From JBBDLF01 sp040879025 (GTDB taxonomy: Bacteria > Pseudomonadota > Gammaproteobacteria > Pseudomonadales > Pseudohongiellaceae), in the NCBI GenBank assembly GCA_040879025.1, contig JBBDLF010000001.1:1-64000 (forward strand): DNA of 64,000 nt, read 5' to 3'. Below the pieces are notes generated by a model that worked only from the letters and a program-made list of their open reading frames with translations, was not told the origin of the DNA and did no database searches. Positions within the stretch are counted from its first letter, which is position 1. Every line of letters starts with the position of its first letter. A program made the translations under genes and the position numbers. Positions 58,875 through 64,000 of the stretch are shown here, in pieces.

Positions 58875-59085
58875 GCCCTTGTCTCCAGACGATACGGGCT
58901 CGCCCTTACGATTAGTGATAAACACCTATATAATATATAAAAATAGATATATACACCAATTAATATGCTAATTACTAGAAAATATGTGTAGAAATACCGT
59001 CGGAGATACACTATTCTGTTGTTCAATGAAGCGAGACTGAAGCGTCGGAGTTGTCACTGCGGCGCAGACCCGGGGAGCCGGAAAC
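58875..59085. promoter_or_regulatory. AT-rich divergent control region between lrp and leuA
   Basis: The stretch 58925-59020 is strongly AT-rich (TATATAATATATAAAAATAG and nearby runs) against GC-rich neighbours and should hold both promoters and Lrp-binding sites. Lrp prefers AT-rich sequence, so the position fits autoregulation and control of leuA. No leader peptide with leucine codons upstream of leuA was found. Confidence 0.45.
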
Positions 59086-60753
59086 ATGTTTGACCACAGC
59101 AAGTACCAAGCTTTTCAACCCATTGGTCTGAAAAACCGCCGCTGGCCTGACCAGGTCATCGATAGAGCGCCAGTGTGGTGCAGCGTCGACCTGCGTGATG
59201 GCAATCAGGCGCTTATTGAACCGATGTCGGTCGAGCAGAAGAAAAAAATGTTCGATCTGTTGGTGGAGGTCGGATTCAAGGAAATTGAAGTCGGTTTTCC
59301 CGCGGCTTCACAACCGGATTTCGATTTTGTCCGCTGCCTGATCGAAGAAAACCGCATACCCGGCGATGTGACTATCCAGGCGCTCACCCAGGCCCGGCCG
59401 GAGCTGATCGAACGCACCTATGAATCACTCAAGGGAGCCCGCAGGGCGATAGTTCACGTTTATAACTCAACTTCGGTAGTGCAACGCAAAAAAGTTTTCA
59501 AGACAGACAAGGCCGGCATTATGGCAATTGCCGTTGCTGGCGCCAACGAGGTCAGGCGTCATGCGGAAAACGCCCCTGAAACAGAATGGGCATTCCAGTA
59601 TTCGCCTGAAAGTTTTACCGGAACCGAGGTTGATTTTGCCGTGCAGGTGTGCGATGCGGTCGTGGATGTCTGGCAGCCGACACCGGACAAGCCGGTGATT
59701 ATCAACCTGCCCTCAACGGTGGAAATGGCCACGCCGAATATCTATGCCGATCAGATAGAGTGGTTCTGTCGTCACATCAAAAACCGGGATTCGGTCATTG
59801 TCAGTCTGCATACGCACAATGATCGCGGTTGTGCGGTAGCCGCCGCGGAACTGGCTGTTATGGCCGGCGCCCAGCGTGTGGAAGGTACGTTACTGGGTAA
59901 CGGTGAGCGTACAGGAAACATGGATATCGTGGTCATGGCCATGAACCTGTACAGTCAAGGCATCGATCCCGGGCTTGATTTGCACGATATGGACCGAATA
60001 GTTTCAGTGGTACGTGAATGTACCCAGATTGATGTGCATCCCCGGCAGCCGTACTCGGGAGACCTGGTTTTCACCGCCTTCTCCGGCAGCCACCAGGACG
60101 CCATCAAAAAATGCCTCGATATGTACCGGGAAGGGGAAACCTGGGAGATTGCCTATCTGCCAATCGATCCACGAGATCTTGGCAGAACCTATCAGGATGT
60201 CATACGGGTAAACAGCCAGTCTGGCAAAGGTGGGGTGGCTTATGTTCTCTCCAACAAGTTCGGGTTTCAACTGCCGCGATGGTTGCAGATCGAGTTCAGC
60301 CGGGTCGTGCAACGGCACACGGAACAATCCGGCCAGGAGATTTCACCGGACGAAATCTGGACGCTCTTCAACACTCACTACCTGAGCAATGAAAAGGTCC
60401 TGAGCCTGGAGAATTTCAGCATTGAGAAAAAAGCCGGCCGCGAAACATTTACGGCACAGGTTGATTATTTCGGTGAGGAAATCGCAATCAGTGGAGAAGG
60501 TGACGGTGCGCTGGATGCGTTTCTTGAAGGACTCAGAGAGTCTCTGGGCATTGATCTTGAGATCCTCGAATACGGCGAACATGCCCTTGGGCAGGGCAGC
60601 GATGCCGAGGCCGTCACTTACGTCCAACTGAAATGTGACGGCAAACGCTATACCGGCGTTGCGATCAGCAAGGACATTATCACCTCATCATTGAACGCCC
60701 TGATGGGTGCCGCCAGCCAACTCCTCAGCGCCCGCCGCCGGCAGGCCGCCTAG
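59086..60753 (+). CDS. leuA: 2-isopropylmalate synthase
   Basis: The 555-residue enzyme matches the long LeuA class: WCSVDLRDGNQALIEPMSVEQKKKMFDLLV (metal ligand Asp near residue 38), SLHTHNDRGCAVAAAELAVMAGAQRVEGTLLGNGERTGNMDIV and a C-terminal leucine-feedback domain (about 425-550). It condenses acetyl-CoA with 2-oxoisovalerate to start leucine synthesis. It is divergent from lrp. Downstream, a small hairpin GGTCTT-GTTC-AAGACC (60768-60783) follows but has no U-tract, and 218 bp separate it from the next ECF sigma gene. Confidence 0.95.
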   Translation: MFDHSKYQAFQPIGLKNRRWPDQVIDRAPVWCSVDLRDGNQALIEPMSVEQKKKMFDLLVEVGFKEIEVGFPAASQPDFDFVRCLIEENRIPGDVTIQALTQARPELIERTYESLKGARRAIVHVYNSTSVVQRKKVFKTDKAGIMAIAVAGANEVRRHAENAPETEWAFQYSPESFTGTEVDFAVQVCDAVVDVWQPTPDKPVIINLPSTVEMATPNIYADQIEWFCRHIKNRDSVIVSLHTHNDRGCAVAAAELAVMAGAQRVEGTLLGNGERTGNMDIVVMAMNLYSQGIDPGLDLHDMDRIVSVVRECTQIDVHPRQPYSGDLVFTAFSGSHQDAIKKCLDMYREGETWEIAYLPIDPRDLGRTYQDVIRVNSQSGKGGVAYVLSNKFGFQLPRWLQIEFSRVVQRHTEQSGQEISPDEIWTLFNTHYLSNEKVLSLENFSIEKKAGRETFTAQVDYFGEEIAISGEGDGALDAFLEGLRESLGIDLEILEYGEHALGQGSDAEAVTYVQLKCDGKRYTGVAISKDIITSSLNALMGAASQLLSARRRQAA

Positions 60754-60971
60754 CAGCGAGGCGGTCGGGTCTTGTTCAAGACCTGACTCTTCGCTTCTCC
60801 TTTTTCCGTTAAAAGGTCGTTACATCGGCAAACTTTTATTGGTGTTCGTTGCGACTAAGGCAATAAAGCACGTATTCTGCCGATCATAAGGGAGCGCACG
60901 ATCCGGGTATTCAGGCTCTACTACTCCAGAGAACGCCCGATTCACCCCATCAGGACGGCAGGATAAACAGG

Positions 60972-61550
60972 ATGGCATTGATAAAAGACGATGACGCACT
61001 CATAGCGGCTGCGCTCAAAGGCTCTACCTACGCCTGGGACAAGCTGGTGCGGCGCTATGAAGGCCGGGTCTACAATTACGGTCTGCGGCTGACGGGGAAT
61101 CCCACCGATGCCATGGACCTGATGCAGGAAGTCTTTCTGGGGGTTTGTCGCAATTTGCACAAGTTCCGTGGTGACTCAAAGTTCAGCAGTTGGCTGTTCC
61201 GCATAGCACACAACAAAGCGGTGGACATGCGTCGGCGTCGCTGGTTATTGCAGCAGCATGGTTCGATCGGGGTTGACGAGATCGACGAACTCGACATGCA
61301 GGAGAACCGGGCCGACTGCGGCCCGGAGAGCAGTCTGATTTCAGGCCAGCAGAACCGGCGTATCAGAAAACTGCTGGAAGGGTTACCGATGGACCAGAGG
61401 CTCGTGGTGGAACTTAAATTTTTCCAGTTTCAAACTTTCGAAGAGATCGCTGATATGCAGGATATCTCTGTGAACACAGCAAAAACCAGATTCTACAGCG
61501 CGCTGAAAAAACTCAAGGCCGCCATGGAGGAAGAACATGTCCTGTCCTAG
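60972..61550 (+). CDS. ECF-type RNA polymerase sigma factor
   Basis: The 192-residue protein has sigma region 2 (AWDKLVRRYEGRVYNYGLRLTGNPTDAMDLMQEVFLGVCRNLHKFRGDSKFSSWLFRIAHNKAVDMRRRR) and region 4 (LPMDQRLVVELKFFQFQTFEEIADMQDISVNTAKTRFYSALKKLK). The next gene, a zinc-finger anti-sigma factor, overlaps by 14 bp. It is a different ECF group from the one at 25804, since the anti-sigma and third gene are unrelated to the DUF4252 pair. Confidence 0.94.
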   Translation: MALIKDDDALIAAALKGSTYAWDKLVRRYEGRVYNYGLRLTGNPTDAMDLMQEVFLGVCRNLHKFRGDSKFSSWLFRIAHNKAVDMRRRRWLLQQHGSIGVDEIDELDMQENRADCGPESSLISGQQNRRIRKLLEGLPMDQRLVVELKFFQFQTFEEIADMQDISVNTAKTRFYSALKKLKAAMEEEHVLS

Positions 61551-62238
61551 AACACAGCACTTACTGGTGGAATATTTCGCCGATGACCTGTTGTCCGTCA
61601 CTCGTCAGGAGATTAACCATCACCTGCGCGAATGCAACGACTGCAAGTCGGAACTCAATGCAGCATTGTCCGCCCGGGACACCCTCGCCGGCTGGCGCGG
61701 CGAAGCCGTTCCCCATTGGGGCCGCGGTGTAGCGGAGTTTAAAGCGCAACACCACGGTAATGACAGCCGCGGCGGGCTCAACTGGGCGTGGCAATGGATG
61801 CCCACGGCCGCCTGTGCCGTCATGGCGACCATAATGTTACTGCAAACTTCCATTACCGCCGATGACAGCGGATTCTCGATTGGTTTCGGCGTTCAAGCTG
61901 AAAACCAGGTCACCCACGACACGCTGGATCAACGTTTGGCAAGTTTCCAGCAGAACCAGCTCGCGAGACAGGAGCAACAACTTGGCGGGTTCCTGACCCG
62001 AGTTGATGAACTTCAGAACGATAACAATCGCAGATTATTGCAAGCGGTGTCGGATCAGACCGAGCAAGCGACCGCCGAAAACCTTGAACGCATCTATACC
62101 TATTTCGAGCAGCAACGGCAGCAGGACTTGCAGACCTTGCAGGCCGGCTATCAGCAGCTCTATGACAGCGACTACGAAACTATCCGCTCGATGCAGCAAC
62201 TGGCCAACTATATTGGCTATGAAGGAGCACAGCAATGA
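61537..62238 (+). CDS. Membrane anti-sigma factor with zinc-finger and coiled-coil domain
   Basis: The 233-residue protein has an N-terminal zinc domain, H29-x3-C33-x2-C36 (NHHLRECNDCKSE), then one membrane helix (about 88-105) and a long extracytoplasmic glutamine-rich coiled coil (about 120-230: LDQRLASFQQNQLARQEQQL... ERIYTYFEQQRQQDLQTLQ). It would bind and restrain the upstream sigma factor. Its start overlaps the sigma gene by 14 bp and its end overlaps the next gene by 4 bp, so the three are tightly coupled. Confidence 0.85.
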   Translation: MSCPRTQHLLVEYFADDLLSVTRQEINHHLRECNDCKSELNAALSARDTLAGWRGEAVPHWGRGVAEFKAQHHGNDSRGGLNWAWQWMPTAACAVMATIMLLQTSITADDSGFSIGFGVQAENQVTHDTLDQRLASFQQNQLARQEQQLGGFLTRVDELQNDNNRRLLQAVSDQTEQATAENLERIYTYFEQQRQQDLQTLQAGYQQLYDSDYETIRSMQQLANYIGYEGAQQ

Positions 62239-63269
62239 AAATGCGTCGGTTGTCAGCCGGGGTGTTAGCCTGGTCTTCGCTGGTGCTGACCGGGCACGGC
62301 GCGCACGCCCAGGATCCGGTTTCCGGGAACGTCGAATTATTGCACCGCAACATCGAGATTTTTTCCGGCGTATTGGGGGAGGCTATTGGCCTCGATGAGC
62401 GGGCGGGACTGTTCAGCGCCAATACCGGTGAAATTGACAGTATTTATCTTCAGGGCCAGGGTGTGCTTCTGCAGATACGGACGCCTTTGGCCGCCCGCCG
62501 CCTGAGATTGAACCTGGACGCTCTGAATACATCGATCCAGAACCTGGAAGTTCGCCGCAATCCTTTCGAATTATTGACGCGACCGCAGGTGGCACCGACC
62601 ACCGAGGCCATGGCGTTGTCCTTGCGACGCGACGCAGTTGGTGAGCAGTACCGTGATTTGCAACAACAGATTCGTGACAACGGTTTCATCTCAGAAATTC
62701 GCAGCGCAATCCGGCAGGGTGGACAGTTCGCTCGCGCTTTGCAAAATCTGGACTCGGTGACCGACAGTGAATATCTACAGATCGAATCCAGACTGGGTGG
62801 ATACCAAAGTCAGTTGAATGAACACGTGGCGGAGTTACGTGGCCTTGAGCAGGAAGTTCAACGCCAGGCTGAGGAGAGTCAACAGGACCGGTTTCTGCAA
62901 TTGCAGCAGTCGCTCGAACAACTGATCGCCAGTGTGAGTCCGCTTCGGGACGATGCGGTGGACGCCGTGGCCGAACTGCGACAACGTCACGAAGAGGCTC
63001 GGGCGAACTACGCCAGTCGCTGGAGCAGTGAAGTAACCGCGTTCGAGGGAGACCTCTTTTCCGCGCTTTGCGGCTACGGAACCACACTTTGGGAACTGCC
63101 GGAGAATGAATCCCTGATACTGGTGTTGACGGATCTCGGCCATGAAACCGGGGATCGGGAACGCCGTGACCGCATTCACATCGTCAAGAAGGGTGACCTG
63201 GCCCGCTGTCATGCCGGCGATATTGATGCGCCGGTCCTGCAGCGGATAAGCATCAGCTACGACTACTAG
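62235..63269 (+). CDS. Secreted coiled-coil protein of the ECF operon
   Basis: The 344-residue precursor has a signal peptide (MKMRRLSAGVLAWSSLVLTGHGAHAQ, cleavage near 26). The mature part has a beta-rich segment (about 65-85: IYLQGQGVLLQIRTPL) and then mostly alpha-helical coiled-coil sequence rich in Q, E and R (about 120-275), ending in a compact domain with LWELPENESLILVLTDLGHE. No family is recognised. It likely works in the periplasm with the coiled-coil domain of the anti-sigma factor, as a sensor or effector, by inference from the 4-bp overlap. The next gene is convergent with a 1-bp gap. Confidence 0.72.
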   Translation: MKMRRLSAGVLAWSSLVLTGHGAHAQDPVSGNVELLHRNIEIFSGVLGEAIGLDERAGLFSANTGEIDSIYLQGQGVLLQIRTPLAARRLRLNLDALNTSIQNLEVRRNPFELLTRPQVAPTTEAMALSLRRDAVGEQYRDLQQQIRDNGFISEIRSAIRQGGQFARALQNLDSVTDSEYLQIESRLGGYQSQLNEHVAELRGLEQEVQRQAEESQQDRFLQLQQSLEQLIASVSPLRDDAVDAVAELRQRHEEARANYASRWSSEVTAFEGDLFSALCGYGTTLWELPENESLILVLTDLGHETGDRERRDRIHIVKKGDLARCHAGDIDAPVLQRISISYDY

Positions 63270-63270
63270 C

Positions 63271-64000
63271 CTAGAACGGCGCGCCGGTAATATTGATATC
63301 CGCCGGTGCGAACTGTTTTGCGGAATCACCAATCTGGTAAAGGCGAGTGATCACCAGCAACACACCCGGCACATCCAGCAAATCGACATCATCAAAAATC
63401 AGTTTGCGGCGGATGCGTTCACGGCTCAGATACATGCCGCCGTCTTCCCTGAAGTTAAGAAAGCTGAAACTTTCGTCCTCCACGCCCCATTCGCTCGAAA
63501 TGACCTCCTGCCCTGTTCCGCCATCAAGCCGTGCGAATGGATAAAACCAGCGCCCCCCGCTGTACCCGGCCTCGTAAGTGATGACGTTGCCGTCAGGGTA
63601 ATACCACGCTTCGTCAAAAGCCCGGAAATAGTTGGTTGCCAGCGAACCATTGGGCCAGAACACCGCGGAGTCGCCATGCATCCAGTGATAGGCCATAACT
63701 ACGCCGTTAGGGTAATGGATGCGGGCATCGGCACCGGGCTCGGCCAGAAACAACTGGCCATTGGGGAAATACCAGGCATTATGGTACAGGTCGGAGGAGG
63801 CGAGTGACCCATTGGCATAACGGGTATTGCCACGGGTGTGTGCGGTAAGGATCACCGGCTGACATATCAGCCGGTTCATCTCCTTTAACATATGGTCGAT
63901 ATTTCGCAGTTGGGCCCAATTGTCATGGTCCGCCGGCAACACGATATTCAGCGCCGTCAGCTTGGCCATGAACTCCAGGGTGGCGCAGCCGCTGCTGACA
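63271..64000 (-). CDS. Partial lipoprotein with YPNG-type repeats (5' end outside window)
   Basis: The frame is open from the window edge to TAG 63271-63273; residues upstream of the first internal ATG (63969) read VSSGCATLEF, a lipobox-like SSGC, so the signal peptide starts beyond the window. The protein contains spaced motifs of the form aromatic-x-aromatic-P/x-(N/D)-G: RYANGSL, WYFPNGQLF, HYPNGVVM, VFWPNGSLA and YYPDGNVI (about 20 residues apart), resembling MORN-like or YwqK-type repeats. Role unknown; probably an outer-membrane lipoprotein. It ends 1 bp from the convergent ECF-operon gene. Confidence 0.65.
   Translation of the reverse strand, partial: VSSGCATLEFMAKLTALNIVLPADHDNWAQLRNIDHMLKEMNRLICQPVILTAHTRGNTRYANGSLASSDLYHNAWYFPNGQLFLAEPGADARIHYPNGVVMAYHWMHGDSAVFWPNGSLATNYFRAFDEAWYYPDGNVITYEAGYSGGRWFYPFARLDGGTGQEVISSEWGVEDESFSFLNFREDGGMYLSRERIRRKLIFDDVDLLDVPGVLLVITRLYQIGDSAKQFAPADINITGAPF

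Noticed and set aside
60768..60783. GGTCTT-GTTC-AAGACC hairpin as the leuA terminator
   Set aside because: Only 6-7 bp of stem and no immediate U-tract; the later T-rich stretch is too far away.

Overview
The window reads as chromosomal DNA of a gammaproteobacterium, probably free-living or marine. Evidence: gene order pepA-holC-valS with divergent lptF-lptG; ribF-ileS-fkpB-ispH; glnK-amtB; three-gene pntAA-pntAB-pntB transhydrogenase; RegB/RegA and LytS/LytR-type two-component systems; a TonB-dependent receptor and an RND efflux pair. Base composition is moderately GC-rich. No phage, plasmid, CRISPR or rRNA genes were seen. There is one tRNA gene, tRNA-Leu(CAA). Species cannot be named from the sequence.

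Layout. 1-8 kb: a TPR protein and an RND efflux operon bracketed by two near-identical 262-bp transposase-less elements (the first cut by the window edge), then an SDR, a membrane protein and a 56-bp palindromic derivative of the same element. 8-14 kb: RegBA-like redox two-component pair, an acetyltransferase-like protein, an acyl-CoA ligase, a PEBP protein and a secreted VNG-repeat protein. 14.4-20.6 kb: TonB receptor, divergent BlaI-type repressor, M56 membrane protease and metallo-beta-lactamase-fold enzyme, then a convergent serine beta-lactamase-family hydrolase. 20.6-24.5 kb: glnK-amtB with NtrC-type sites, then an MFS permease whose leader contains an attenuator-like terminator. 24.5-31.3 kb: a small lipoprotein, a hydrolase, an ECF sigma/anti-sigma/DUF4252 pair operon and a molybdopterin oxidoreductase.

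31.3-50.5 kb is mostly conserved housekeeping: FAD synthesis, Ile- and Val-tRNA synthetases, FKBP, IspH, DNA polymerase III chi, aminopeptidase A and the LPS-export permeases. It is interrupted by a small regulator/membrane-protein operon with a probably leaderless, operator-embedded promoter. 50.5-64 kb holds leucine-pathway genes (an isopropylmalate/citramalate synthase-like protein, leuB, leuA with a divergent Lrp), a 49-residue membrane protein, tRNA-Leu, queA, malate dehydrogenase, a LytTR two-component pair, a second ECF sigma/anti-sigma operon and an edge-truncated lipoprotein.

Themes. (1) Small palindromic repeats of three families sit at gene ends, in places overlapping stop or start codons. 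(2) Envelope stress and antibiotic-type functions are frequent: RND, MFS, BlaI/M56/MBL, serine hydrolase and two ECF modules. (3) The most unusual regulatory candidates are the MFS leader near 23.9-24.0 kb and the ACTTTG/CAAAGT operators near 44.7 and 45.7 kb.
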